In this document: piece by piece, positions 9,330 through 18,722 of the stretch
How positions within the stretch are numbered: position 1 is the stretch's first letter
Layout: every line of letters starts with the position of its first letter
Notes under the pieces: generated by a model
Told to the model about the DNA's origin: nothing
Database searches by the model: none
Seen by the model: only the letters and a program-made list of their open reading frames with translations
Assembly: GCA_035762545.1 (NCBI GenBank)
Contig: DASTOM010000029.1
Location: 1-64,000 of the forward strand
Source: JANQRA01 sp035762545
GTDB lineage: Bacteria > Actinomycetota > Acidimicrobiia > Spongiisociales > ZC4RG35
Direction: 5' to 3'
Length of the DNA: 64,000 nucleotides
Program-made: the position numbers and the translations under genes

Positions 9330-9670
9330 GGACGTGCGAGCAGTTGTATCTCGTTGCCATCCGGGTCTGTGTACGTGATGAAGCGCGCGGTGCCGGTATC
9401 GGTGACCTCTGCGTCGGAAGGCTCGATGAACAGGTCGGAGAGGCGTCTCATCTCCGTCTCGAGATCGTCGACCAGAAACGAGACGACTGCCGTCGCCGGC
9501 CCCTCTTCCCGGATTCCCTCATGCAAGGCGAATGCCACGGTGCCGTCGACGTCGAGCGTCTGCCAGGGCCCGTAACGCTCACCTGGCTCGAACCCGACGG
9601 CCCGGTACCACTCCAACGCCTGCTCCAGGTCGTTGACCCAGATGAAGACGGTGTCCACTCGGAGACTCAT
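9326..9670 (-). CDS. VOC-superfamily (glyoxalase/bleomycin-resistance fold) protein
   Basis: This protein of 114 residues has the vicinal-oxygen-chelate pattern: VFIWVNDLEQALEWYRAVGFEPGERYG at the start and TARFITYTDPDGNEIQLL at the end. Whether it is an enzyme or a binding protein cannot be told. I chose the ATG at 9670, since the longer ORF start at 9724 would run into ffh and leave no space for either promoter. It is divergent from ffh. Confidence 0.8.
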   Translation of the reverse strand: MSLRVDTVFIWVNDLEQALEWYRAVGFEPGERYGPWQTLDVDGTVAFALHEGIREEGPATAVVSFLVDDLETEMRRLSDLFIEPSDAEVTDTGTARFITYTDPDGNEIQLLARP

Positions 9671-9713
9671 GAGCAACTCATATCGCTGACTTGGGCCATA
9701 ACCTATATCTCCA

Positions 9714-11048
<1,335 letters not shown>

Positions 11049-11079
11049 CATTACAGGAGACTTGCAAGAGGTGAATTAG

Positions 11080-11487
11080 ATGGCTGTCAGGCTGAGACTG
11101 ATGCGAATGGGTAAGAAGAAGCAACCCGTGTACCGCGTCGTCGCAATCGACCAGCGCGCTCCGCGCGACGGTCGCTACATCGAGCAGATCGGGCGTTATG
11201 ACGCTCGCCAGGAGCCCTCGCTCGTCGAGATCGACAACGAGCGCGCCGCCGACTGGCTCTCCAAGGGCGCTCAACCGTCGGAGACGGTCGAGAAGCTGCT
11301 CAACATCTCCGGTGCGATGAACACCATGAAGATCCAAGCCGGTGGCATCCATGTCGTCGGCGTCGAGAAGGCCGCTCCCAAGACCGTGGAAGTGGCTGAA
11401 TCCGTGCCCGTGCCCGAGGACGGCTCATCGCCTGCCGCCCACGAGCCAGTCGAAGAGGCCGCCTCGGTCTCCACCGAGGAGGAATGA
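11080..11487 (+). CDS. rpsP: 30S ribosomal protein bS16 with acidic C-terminal extension
   Basis: The first 80 or so residues are the conserved bS16 protein (MAVRLRLMRMGKKKQPVYRVV, then IEQIGRYD). The total of 135 residues exceeds the usual 80-90. The extra tail is rich in Glu, Val and Pro and ends in STEEE, so it is probably flexible. It follows ffh by 31 nt and shares an ATGA overlap with the next gene. Confidence 0.95.
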   Translation: MAVRLRLMRMGKKKQPVYRVVAIDQRAPRDGRYIEQIGRYDARQEPSLVEIDNERAADWLSKGAQPSETVEKLLNISGAMNTMKIQAGGIHVVGVEKAAPKTVEVAESVPVPEDGSSPAAHEPVEEAASVSTEEE

Positions 11488-11741
11488 GCTTGGCCAAGGG
11501 AGAGATCGTCCAACGAGTGGTCACCTACGTGGTCAAGAGCATCGTGGAGGAGCCTGAGGCCGTCCAGGTGACGCTGATCGAGCAGGGCCCGGACGAGTTC
11601 GTAGCCGAGGTGCGGACCGCCAAACCCGACATGGGCCGGGTCATCGGCCGTCGGGGCCGTGTTGCCAAGGCGATCCGTGCTGCCGCCGGCGCCGCCGGCG
11701 AAGAAGAGGGAATCAGCGCTGGGGTCGAGTTCCTCGACTGA
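11484..11741 (+). CDS. khpA: KhpA, KH-domain RNA-binding protein
   Basis: This protein of 85 residues consists of one KH domain with a GxxG loop inside GRVIGRRGRVAKAIR (about 55-69). KhpA proteins bind RNA, often with KhpB, and affect sRNA and cell division genes in Gram-positive bacteria. Its start overlaps the rpsP stop (ATGA), and the rpsP-khpA-rimM order is the conserved one. Confidence 0.9.
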   Translation: MSLAKGEIVQRVVTYVVKSIVEEPEAVQVTLIEQGPDEFVAEVRTAKPDMGRVIGRRGRVAKAIRAAAGAAGEEEGISAGVEFLD

Positions 11742-11745
11742 GCCC

Positions 11746-12225
11746 GTGAGGGTTGGGGTTCTGGGCAAGCCCAATGGCTTGGACGGGCACATTGGCATCT
11801 ACATCGAACCTGAGGATCTCGTGTATCTCGAGCCGGATGCCGTCGTTCTCGTCGGTGGCACCGAACACACGGTCAGATCTCTCAGACAGGGCAAGAAAGG
11901 TCCCCAGGTCGCGTTCGTAGAGGTCACGGAGCGAAGCCAGGCCGAGGCGATCCGCGGAAGCGAGGTGCACGTCGGTCAGCGACGTGAGCTCGGCGAGTCC
12001 GAGTTCTGGCCCTCGGACCTCGTCGGCCTCGAGGTCCGACCCGGCGGCGGAGTGGTCACTGCGGTGACCCACGGTGCGGCTCAAGATCGCCTCGAGATCG
12101 AACGGGGCGGCGTGGTCTTCGAGGTTCCCTTCGTCGAGCAGTTCGTCCCCGTCGTGGACATCGACGCCGGCTACGTCGAGGTCGTCGAAATCGACGGGCT
12201 CATCCCGCCGTCAGCTCCAGAGTGA
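11746..12225 (+). CDS. rimM: Ribosome maturation factor RimM
   Basis: This protein of 159 residues acts in 16S rRNA processing and 30S assembly through contact with uS19. The N-terminal barrel begins VRVGVLGKPNGLDGHI and the C-terminal PRC barrel includes FWPSDLVGLEV and IPFVEQFVPVVDIDAG-like elements. I chose GTG 11746, 4 nt after the khpA stop; longer in-frame starts overlap khpA. The end overlaps the convergent lipoprotein gene by 26 nt. In most actinobacteria trmD follows directly, but here two genes intervene. Confidence 0.9.
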   Translation: MRVGVLGKPNGLDGHIGIYIEPEDLVYLEPDAVVLVGGTEHTVRSLRQGKKGPQVAFVEVTERSQAEAIRGSEVHVGQRRELGESEFWPSDLVGLEVRPGGGVVTAVTHGAAQDRLEIERGGVVFEVPFVEQFVPVVDIDAGYVEVVEIDGLIPPSAPE

Positions 12226-13066
12226 CTCCTTCCAGGCTGCCGTCCTGAGGGCTTGCCTGACCTATGAACAGTGACAAGCTCCCCACGGGAAGCGTCAGCT
12301 CCTGACTGAACTCACCCCACGTGGCGGCCCAATCAGCAGCAGTGGTGTCGGTCTCGGCGACGACCTGGCCACCCTGGGTCACAATCGTGAGCACATTGGC
12401 CTCGAAGGTTCGGGCATAGCCCGAGACTGCCGTCGCCAGAGGCACGCTGGCGCCGTCATCGGGGCTCAAGACAACCACGAGGTCATCACTGGTGGCCGTC
12501 CCGGTGAACTCGACGAAACCGGGCCGCAGGTCGACTGTGAGTCGCGCCGGCTCGGAGGTGACTCGAGCACGCGCCGCCGCCGGCGCAGTGAGGTGCAGGT
12601 CGACGAACATGCCGCCGTCCAGGGATCGAACGACATAGAGACGGTCGACGAGACCGGTTTCCACGAGTTGGTCGGTGACGACGGTTGCCGCAACGTCCAT
12701 CCTGATCCGGATCACCTGGAACGACTCGAGATGCCCAACCGTTACGTCGGGCACCGAAATCGCCGGCGCCCCCTCCGAGGTCTCGAAGTCGAAGTTGAAG
12801 CTCTCGCATTGGTCGGTGGCATCCCAGGAGATGCGCCCCAGATTGGCACCGTCGAATCCCTCGCCGTCGATCTCGGCGATATTGCCTCCTTCGCCGAACT
12901 GTCCGGCACCCGGGCAGTCCACGACTGGGGGCAGGGTCGAAGTCGGCGCAGCCGGGGTGGCTGTGGTGGCCGGGCCCACCGAGGTGGTGGGCAGGCCGAC
13001 GGCGTTACAACCTGTTGCAACGAACAGTGCTGTTGCCACGACCACCGCCCGAGCCCTTCTCGTCAT
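12200..13066 (-). CDS. Lipoprotein with AMIN-like and Gmad2 Ig-like domains
   Basis: This protein of 288 residues has a lipoprotein signal peptide with basic start MTRRAR, a hydrophobic core and a lipobox ending ATGC (Cys about residue 20). A Thr/Pro/Ala linker follows. The middle (about 60-190) has the AMIN-like beta pattern (VDLHLTAPAAARARV, then VDLRPGF). The end (about 200-288) matches the Gmad2 immunoglobulin-like domain (VSGYARTFEANVLTIV). It is probably an outer-face envelope protein. ATG 13066 has a TACTCT box 12 nt upstream, fitting a leaderless start. It is oriented against rimM and trmD. Confidence 0.8.
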   Translation of the reverse strand: MTRRARAVVVATALFVATGCNAVGLPTTSVGPATTATPAAPTSTLPPVVDCPGAGQFGEGGNIAEIDGEGFDGANLGRISWDATDQCESFNFDFETSEGAPAISVPDVTVGHLESFQVIRIRMDVAATVVTDQLVETGLVDRLYVVRSLDGGMFVDLHLTAPAAARARVTSEPARLTVDLRPGFVEFTGTATSDDLVVVLSPDDGASVPLATAVSGYARTFEANVLTIVTQGGQVVAETDTTAADWAATWGEFSQELTLPVGSLSLFIGQASPQDGSLEGVTLELTAG

Positions 13067-13125
13067 GAACGCAGAGTATGACTCGGGACTAAGTTTGAGT
13101 GTCAATTCAAGAATGGATGGACCCA

Positions 13126-14289
13126 ATGCCTGAAGCCGTAATCGTCGCAACTGCCAGATCGCCAATTGGGCGGGCGTTCAAGGGCTCGCTCAACGAGGTC
13201 CGGGGTGATGACCTGGCCGGCTTCGCGATCAACGCCGTGATGGAGAAGGTTCCCGAGGTCGACCGGGCGAGCGTCGCCGACGTGATGGTCGGCTGCGGGT
13301 TGACCCATCACGAGCACAGTTTCAACATGGCCCGACCGGCTTCCTTGCTCGGTGGCATGCCGGAGAGTGTCCCGGCCACCACAGTGAACCGTTATTGCGC
13401 CTCCTCGCTACAGACCATCCGCATGGCCTACCACGCCATCTCGGTGGGGGAGGGCGACACCTACATCGCCGCGGGCGCTGAGGCGGTCAGTCGGACATAC
13501 GGCAAGGGTTTCGACATGGAGGATCTGAATCCGAGATTCATCGACACCAGCCGCGACGACTTCATCGACCAGGTCTACATACCGATGGGGAACACGGCCG
13601 AGAATGTCGCCAGGCGGTACGGGATCACCCGGGAGAGACAGGACGAGTTCGGCAAGCGCAGCCAGGACCTGGCGGTCGAGGCGCAGAAGAACGGCTTCTT
13701 CGACTGGGAGATCTCGCCAATCGACGTGCCCGACGGGCGGACCATTTCCGTCGATGATGGGCCCCGCCCCAACACGACACTCGAGAAGCTGGCGACCCTA
13801 CCTCCCGCCTTCGAGCCCGACGGCACGGTCACCGCCGGGAATTCCTGCCCGCTCAACGACGGTTCCGCCGCGGTTCTGGTCATGTCCGCTGACCGGGCGA
13901 AAGACCTCGGCCTGGAGCCGTTGGCCCGAATCGTGGCGTCGGCGGTTGCGGGTCTCGAGCCCGAGTACATGGGCATGGGCCCGGTCTTCGCGGTGCAGAA
14001 GGTGCTGGCGGAGACGGGGATGACTCTCGACGACATCGACGTCGTCGAGCTCAACGAGGCATTCGCCGCCCAGGTCCTCGCCTGTGTCGACGAGCTCGAG
14101 ATCGACATGGACAAGCTCAACCCCCACGGCGGCGCCATCGCACTCGGGCATCCATTCGGGATGACCGGGGCGCGAATCATGGGCACCCTGATCAACGATC
14201 TTCGCACTCTCGACAAGACCTACGGTCTCGAGACCATGTGTGTCGGTGGCGGTCAGGGCATGGCCATGATCATCGAACGGCTGAGCTAG
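13126..14289 (+). CDS. Acetyl-CoA C-acyltransferase (thiolase)
   Basis: This thiolase of 387 residues cleaves 3-ketoacyl-CoA in beta-oxidation or condenses acetyl-CoA. Catalytic residues are visible: the nucleophile Cys in VNRYCASSLQT (about residue 89), the His in ALGHPFGMTGAR and the second Cys in CVGGGQG near the end. The likely start is ATG 13126 (MPEAVIVATARSPIG); in-frame GTG 13099 and ATG 13117 are alternatives. It sits between rimM and trmD, an unusual place for a fatty-acid gene. Confidence 0.9.
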   Translation: MPEAVIVATARSPIGRAFKGSLNEVRGDDLAGFAINAVMEKVPEVDRASVADVMVGCGLTHHEHSFNMARPASLLGGMPESVPATTVNRYCASSLQTIRMAYHAISVGEGDTYIAAGAEAVSRTYGKGFDMEDLNPRFIDTSRDDFIDQVYIPMGNTAENVARRYGITRERQDEFGKRSQDLAVEAQKNGFFDWEISPIDVPDGRTISVDDGPRPNTTLEKLATLPPAFEPDGTVTAGNSCPLNDGSAAVLVMSADRAKDLGLEPLARIVASAVAGLEPEYMGMGPVFAVQKVLAETGMTLDDIDVVELNEAFAAQVLACVDELEIDMDKLNPHGGAIALGHPFGMTGARIMGTLINDLRTLDKTYGLETMCVGGGQGMAMIIERLS

Positions 14290-14307
14290 CCTCCTACTCT
14301 TCCCGAC

Positions 14308-14991
14308 GTGCTGATCCACGTCGTGACCATGTTTCCCGGCTACTTTGCCGGGCCGCTGCAGACTTCCATCGTGGGTCGGGCCATCGAGGACGGTGCCCTG
14401 GATGTTGATCTCGTCGACCTCCGCGAGCACGGTTTGGGTAGACACCGCCAATTGGACGACGCTCCGTTTGGGGGTGGCCCGGGGATGGTGATGATGATCG
14501 AGCCGTTGGCCAGGGCCCTCGAACCTCTGGCGGCATCGAGACGCGTTCTGTTCACCCCGTCCGGCGCTCCCATGACCCAGGAGACCCTCGATCGTTGGGC
14601 CGCTCTCCCCGAGGTCACCTTCGTGTGTGGCCGCTTCGAGGGAGTCGATCAGCGTTTCATCGACGTGTACATCGACGAAGAGGTCAGCCTGGGCGACTAC
14701 GTCCTCGCCGGCGGGGAGGTGGCAGCCGCCGCCGCGATCGAGGGTGTGACTCGACTCCTGCCCGGAGTCGTGGGCAATCCGGAGTCGACCGAGAAGGAGT
14801 CGTTTCGTGATGGACTGCTCGAGGAGCCCGTGTACACGAGACCGGCCGATTTCGAGGGCGAGACCGTCCCCGAGGTCCTCCTGAGCGGTGATCACGGCAA
14901 GATCGAGACGTGGCGCTGGGAACAGAGGATCCAGCGCACCAGGGCCCGCAGGCCCGACCTCCTGTCGAATGGCACGGATTCCGATAGCTGA
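14308..14991 (+). CDS. trmD: tRNA (guanine-37-N1) methyltransferase TrmD
   Basis: This SPOUT methyltransferase of 227 residues makes m1G37 in tRNAs and prevents frameshifting. Family marks are MFPGYFAGPL, DDAPFGGGPGMVM, VCGRFEGVDQR and DYVLAGGEVAA, the last lining the knotted SAM site. The start is GTG 14308 with TACTCT 13 nt upstream and no ribosome site, so it is likely leaderless with its own promoter behind the thiolase gene. Confidence 0.95.
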   Translation: MLIHVVTMFPGYFAGPLQTSIVGRAIEDGALDVDLVDLREHGLGRHRQLDDAPFGGGPGMVMMIEPLARALEPLAASRRVLFTPSGAPMTQETLDRWAALPEVTFVCGRFEGVDQRFIDVYIDEEVSLGDYVLAGGEVAAAAAIEGVTRLLPGVVGNPESTEKESFRDGLLEEPVYTRPADFEGETVPEVLLSGDHGKIETWRWEQRIQRTRARRPDLLSNGTDSDS

Positions 14992-14997
14992 TACAAT
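14992..14997 (+). promoter_or_regulatory. Probable -10 box of the rplS promoter
   Basis: TACAAT matches the -10 consensus closely. It overlaps the last codon of trmD and leaves a leader of about 55 nt with a good TTAGGAG ribosome site before rplS. No convincing -35 box is visible. Confidence 0.45.
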
Positions 14998-15060
14998 TCC
15001 ACCGTCGGGTTCCGCACCGACCACCCCGACTGTTTCTACCCAGGCGTCTTAGGAGCCTCC

Positions 15061-15405
15061 ATGAACGATCTTCAAGCCGTAGAAAACGCGCATGTGCGTG
15101 ACGACATCCCAGAGTTCCGCGCCGGTGACACCGTCAAGGTCCACGTCCGCGTGGTCGAGGGTGGCCGCGAGCGCATCCAGGTCTTCGAGGGCGTCGTGAT
15201 CGCCCGCAACGGCAGCGGTCCCCGGGCCTCGTTCACAGTGCGCAAGCTGAGCTTCGGGGTGGGAGTCGAGCGTGTCTTTCCGGTCAATGCGCCGATCATC
15301 GCCAAGATCGAAGTGGTCCGCCGTGGCGACGTTCGTCGCTCCAAGCTCTACTACCTCCGCGATCGGGTTGGCAAGGCCGCCCGCATCAAGGAGCTTCGCG
15401 ACTGA
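15061..15405 (+). CDS. rplS: 50S ribosomal protein bL19
   Basis: This protein of 114 residues is a full-length bL19, located at the 30S-50S interface. The family signature FRAGDTVKVHVRVVEG and the end KLYYLRDRVGKAARIKE are clear. The ATG follows a TTAGGAGCCTCC ribosome site. It lies between trmD and lepB as in most actinobacteria. Confidence 0.96.
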   Translation: MNDLQAVENAHVRDDIPEFRAGDTVKVHVRVVEGGRERIQVFEGVVIARNGSGPRASFTVRKLSFGVGVERVFPVNAPIIAKIEVVRRGDVRRSKLYYLRDRVGKAARIKELRD

Positions 15406-15449
15406 GTACGCCACGCCGCGGTCGACACATAGAGGGTCACACACCTCCC

Positions 15450-16088
15450 GTGTCTGAGGATGTGCGTCGCGATGAAGGATCGCAGCCACCCGCCGAACCG
15501 ACCAAGAAGAAGCGGTCGTTCTGGTCCGAGCTACCCGGCCTCCTCCTCACCGCACTCGTAATAGCCGTCCTGATCAAGACCTTCCTGGTCCAGCCTTTCT
15601 GGATCCCCTCGGAGTCGATGCTCGAGACGATCCACGTGAACGATCGGGTGATGGTCAACAAGCTCGCGTTTCAACTCGGCGAACCGGAGCGGGGCGACGT
15701 GGTGGTCTTCCGCGACCCCGCCGAGCCCGAGATCGATGAGTCGATCCCCGAAGCGATCGTCCGCTCGGTGTTGGAGGCGGTGGGAGTGAGGACCAGAGGA
15801 CGCGACGACCTCATCAAGCGTGTGATCGGCCTCCCCGGTGAGACGGTGACCATCTCCGACAACACTGTCCACATCGATGGTGTGGCCATCTCCGAGCCAT
15901 ACCTGGCCAATGACGTCGTCATGCCCGACGACGGGCCCTATTTGGTCGGGCAGGACGAGGTGTTCGTGATGGGGGACAACCGGGAGTTCAGCTTCGACAG
16001 CCGCCGCTTCGGCAACATCGAGTACGACGCGTTGGTGGGACGGGCGTTCGTGATCATCTGGCCGGTCTCCAACTTCGGCGGTCTGTAG
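15450..16088 (+). CDS. lepB: Type I signal peptidase
   Basis: This protein of 212 residues removes signal peptides at the outer face of the membrane. A charged N-terminus is followed by one membrane helix (about 28-48). The catalytic Ser lies in PSESM (about 53) and the Lys in LIKRVIGLPGE (about 126). The GDNREFSFDSRRFG box near the end is the third signature. It starts at GTG. A possible -10 or ribosome site is not obvious, so it may be read from the rplS transcript. In related genomes rnhB often follows, but it is absent here. Confidence 0.93.
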   Translation: MSEDVRRDEGSQPPAEPTKKKRSFWSELPGLLLTALVIAVLIKTFLVQPFWIPSESMLETIHVNDRVMVNKLAFQLGEPERGDVVVFRDPAEPEIDESIPEAIVRSVLEAVGVRTRGRDDLIKRVIGLPGETVTISDNTVHIDGVAISEPYLANDVVMPDDGPYLVGQDEVFVMGDNREFSFDSRRFGNIEYDALVGRAFVIIWPVSNFGGL

Positions 16089-16198
16089 CCACTCTTCGGC
16101 CGGGGGTCTAGGAAATTGTCACCCCGATCAGTAATGGTTAACCCGTGGGCAGGCATATCATCGCCACGGTCCGCCCAGCTGTGAGAGTCGAGGAGACG

Positions 16199-16495
16199 AT
16201 GGACGAAGACCTGGAGCGCTACGAGACCGAAGTCGAGCTGAAGCTCTACAAGGAGTACCACGACGTACTCCCGATGTTCGACTTCGTCGTCGAGACTGAA
16301 CGTCGCTTCTATCTCGCCAACAAGGTCGATGTCGAGGTCAAAGCCGCCAATGGCTCGACCTACTTCGAAGTCACGATGAGCGACGCATGGGTCTGGGACA
16401 TGTTCCGCCCGGCTCGTTTCCTGGAAAAGGTCCAGGTCCTCACCTTCCGCGACGTCAACGTCGAGAAGCTGGAGAAGACGGAGCTCAAGCTCTGA
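16199..16495 (+). CDS. DUF2469 family protein
   Basis: This protein of 98 residues is a close match to the actinobacterial DUF2469 family: EDLERYETEVELKLYKEY, VETERRFYLANKVD and SDAWVWDMFRPARF. The role is unknown. The family nearly always sits in the lepB-rnhB-yraN neighbourhood. ATG 16199 fits family length and has GAGGAG just upstream; a longer GTG start at 16145 is possible. The 110 nt before it hold no gene that I can see. Confidence 0.85.
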   Translation: MDEDLERYETEVELKLYKEYHDVLPMFDFVVETERRFYLANKVDVEVKAANGSTYFEVTMSDAWVWDMFRPARFLEKVQVLTFRDVNVEKLEKTELKL

Positions 16496-16512
16496 ATGCG
16501 GACCGCACTCGG

Positions 16513-16812
16513 TTGGGTGCGGTTGGGGAGTCCATTGCCGCATGGTGGCTAGGCACACACGGTCTCTTAGTTCACTCGCGCAACGTCGTCGTCGACAGTG
16601 GTGAGATCGACCTGCTCATGAACGATCGGGGGCGACGGGTGGTCGTCGAGGTCCGCACTTCCACCGGTGAGGGCGACCCCATCGACGCTGTCGACAGCGC
16701 CAAGCGGGAGCGTGTCCGCAGGCTTGGGTCGATGATCGGCGCCCACCGTGTCGACTTCGTAGGTGTGGGCCTCAGACCCGACCGTGTCGAGATTCATTGG
16801 ATCCCGGGTTGA
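16513..16812 (+). CDS. yraN: YraN family (UPF0102) endonuclease-like protein
   Basis: About 99 residues with the family core GEIDLLMNDRGRRVVVEVRT, the D-(x)n-E-x-K/R layout of a restriction-enzyme-like nuclease fold. The Lys of the usual VEVK is Arg here. The function is not firmly known. The only sensible start after the DUF2469 stop is TTG 16513 (LGAVGESIAAWWL), so the start is uncertain. The frame continues upstream through DUF2469, which is a shadow. Confidence 0.75.
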   Translation: MGAVGESIAAWWLGTHGLLVHSRNVVVDSGEIDLLMNDRGRRVVVEVRTSTGEGDPIDAVDSAKRERVRRLGSMIGAHRVDFVGVGLRPDRVEIHWIPG

Positions 16813-16852
16813 GAGTTGGAGCCCGGAATTGCGCCTTCCTAGTCTCGCCGGC

Positions 16853-17755
16853 ATGACAACAGGGTCACCAGCGATCCGGGTGAGCGGTCTCGAGAAGCGG
16901 TACGGCAAGACCGAGGCGCTGCGCGGTCTCGACTTCGAGATCCCTTCCGGCAAGCTCACCGGATTCCTGGGGCCGAACGGTGCCGGCAAGACCACCACAT
17001 TCCGGGCGGTCCTCGGGCTGACGCGGCGGGACGGTGGTCAGGTCGAGGTTCTGGGTCAGCCGGTACCCGGCGACTTGACCCGGATCGTGAAGAAGGTCGG
17101 CGTCATCGTCGAGGAACCCGGCCTCATCAAAGCGCTGACCGGTCGCAAGAATCTCGTGGTCGCCGCGGACACACTCGGGTTCGGTCACGATCGCATCTCC
17201 GGGCTGCTCGACTTCGTCGGTCTCGGCAGCGACGCAGACCGCAAGACCGGGGACTACTCGAAGGGCATGAGGCAACGGCTGGCCCTGGCTGCGGCGTTGC
17301 TGGGCGACCCGGAGCTGCTGATCCTCGACGAGCCTCTGGACGGGCTCGATCCAGGGGGTCAGCTCGCATTCCGGGCACGGCTCAAAGAACTGACCGAGGA
17401 GGGTCGGACGGTTGTCGTGTCCAGTCACGACCTCGCCGACGTCGAGGCGCTCGCCGACTACGTCGTCGTGATCGACGAGGGTCGGCTTGTCACCCAGGGC
17501 GCCCTGGAGGAACTTCTGGGTGAGACAGGAACGCACGTGGTCGTACCGGATCCGGCCAAGGCCGCCGAGGTCCTCAGGGCAGCTGGGTTCACCAGCGCGG
17601 CCGAGGGCGAGTATGCGCTGAGAGTGGATACCGCCGACGGGGCGGCGATAGTCCGTGCGCTGGCCACGGCCGGCATCTATCCCAGCGAGGTCCGACAGGC
17701 GCGCAGCACCCTCGAGGCGCGGTTCATGGACATCACCCGGGGGAGGGACATGTGA
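16853..17755 (+). CDS. ABC transporter ATP-binding protein
   Basis: This ABC ATPase of 300 residues has Walker A GPNGAGKTTT (about 41-50), the signature YSKGMRQRLALAAAL (about 136-150), Walker B LLILDEPLDGLDP and the switch His in SSHDL. The C-terminal 75 residues are the DrrA-like extension. It pairs with the overlapping permease gene to form an ABC-2-type exporter of unknown substrate. ATG 16853 is preceded at -13 by TAGTCT and has no ribosome site, so it is leaderless. Confidence 0.88.
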   Translation: MTTGSPAIRVSGLEKRYGKTEALRGLDFEIPSGKLTGFLGPNGAGKTTTFRAVLGLTRRDGGQVEVLGQPVPGDLTRIVKKVGVIVEEPGLIKALTGRKNLVVAADTLGFGHDRISGLLDFVGLGSDADRKTGDYSKGMRQRLALAAALLGDPELLILDEPLDGLDPGGQLAFRARLKELTEEGRTVVVSSHDLADVEALADYVVVIDEGRLVTQGALEELLGETGTHVVVPDPAKAAEVLRAAGFTSAAEGEYALRVDTADGAAIVRALATAGIYPSEVRQARSTLEARFMDITRGRDM

Positions 17756-18525
17756 GCCTCCTTCACGCCGAGTACGTCAAGCTCACCCGTCGCAAGCTTT
17801 TTCCGATCATGATCGGGCTGCTGGCAGTTCTGATGGGGTTTGTCGCCGTCCTGTTCTACGTCATCCTCCCCGCCCTACCCGATGCGGCCCAGGCCGGAGC
17901 GGAGCCACCGCAGCGTCCCGAGGCCTTCATCTACGGAGCGGTTCAGGTCGCCGGTCAGGCCTGGTGGTTCGCAGTGATCCTGGCAACGACCTTGCTCGGG
18001 GGGGAGGTGGCGGGAACGGTGTGGGCGACCTCCCTCACCCGCGATGCCCGCAAGGGGGCCCACATCGCAACCAGGTTCGCCATGTTCACCACTGCCTCGG
18101 CGCTGGCCTTTCTCGTCGGTACCGGGGTATGGGCTGTGGTCACGGTGCTTGCCGCGGGAGGTCAGGGTTCCCCGCCCGCCGGGGAATGGCTCAGCCTGTT
18201 GTGGAAGTTCGCGGTCATCGCCGCCGCGTGGACCTCGATCGGTATGGGGGCGGTTGCTCTCACCAGGTCGATCGGAGCCGCATTGGGGATCGCTCTCGGC
18301 CTGTCCTTCCTGGACTCGATCGTGGCCCCATTCGTGTCGGTGTACGAGAACGTATCGCTGACGGCGGCCTCCAACGGGATCTTCGGGGTGGGTGGTGATG
18401 GGCCATTTGCCGGATTCATCCCTGGCGGTGACATGTCGACGGCCCATGCGTTGGCCGTGATGGCGGGCTGGGCCCTGCTCGGTCTCGGGCTCACGTGGTG
18501 GGGGCTTCAGCGCCGCGACGCCTGA
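17752..18525 (+). CDS. ABC-2 type transporter permease
   Basis: This protein of 257 residues has about six hydrophobic helices (first about 20-42, last about 235-250) and the ABC-2 membrane layout with a cytoplasmic segment TSLTRDARKGAHIATRF. It overlaps the ATPase gene by 4 nt, so the two form one exporter. The substrate is unknown. The end overlaps the convergent small gene by 19 nt. Confidence 0.82.
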   Translation: MSLLHAEYVKLTRRKLFPIMIGLLAVLMGFVAVLFYVILPALPDAAQAGAEPPQRPEAFIYGAVQVAGQAWWFAVILATTLLGGEVAGTVWATSLTRDARKGAHIATRFAMFTTASALAFLVGTGVWAVVTVLAAGGQGSPPAGEWLSLLWKFAVIAAAWTSIGMGAVALTRSIGAALGIALGLSFLDSIVAPFVSVYENVSLTAASNGIFGVGGDGPFAGFIPGGDMSTAHALAVMAGWALLGLGLTWWGLQRRDA

Positions 18526-18722
18526 GCGCCGTATCTCCTCCTGAGGTCCTTGTGCCAGCATCCGTGGTGCCAGTGCCGACGCATGTCGACGGCGTCCTCG
18601 GGCACAACGACCAGATGGAAGGTCCCCGGTGGGATGGTGTTCTCACAACCCGGGCACAGGTACTCCTTGACTGCCTGGTAAGGCTGGACTGGAGTGACAG
18701 TCACCTCGGGATGTGTGGTCAC
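18507..18722 (-). CDS. Small zinc-ribbon-like protein
   Basis: This protein of 71 residues has one CPGC pair (about 23-26) and a downstream H-W-H-H-G-C-W group, which could bind a metal. The pattern YLCPGCENTIPPGTFHLVVVPED followed by RRHWH is found in small conserved actinobacterial proteins of unknown role. GTG 18722 overlaps the stop of the permease gene, so it is the third gene of the exporter operon. Confidence 0.7.
   Translation of the reverse strand: MTTHPEVTVTPVQPYQAVKEYLCPGCENTIPPGTFHLVVVPEDAVDMRRHWHHGCWHKDLRRRYGAQASRR

Noticed and set aside
13798..15024. Minus-strand open frame of 408 codons
   Set aside because: It runs across the thiolase and trmD genes, both certain.
16089..16198. 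Small gene or rnhB remnant between lepB and DUF2469
   Set aside because: No reading frame with RNase HII motifs is present in these 110 nt.
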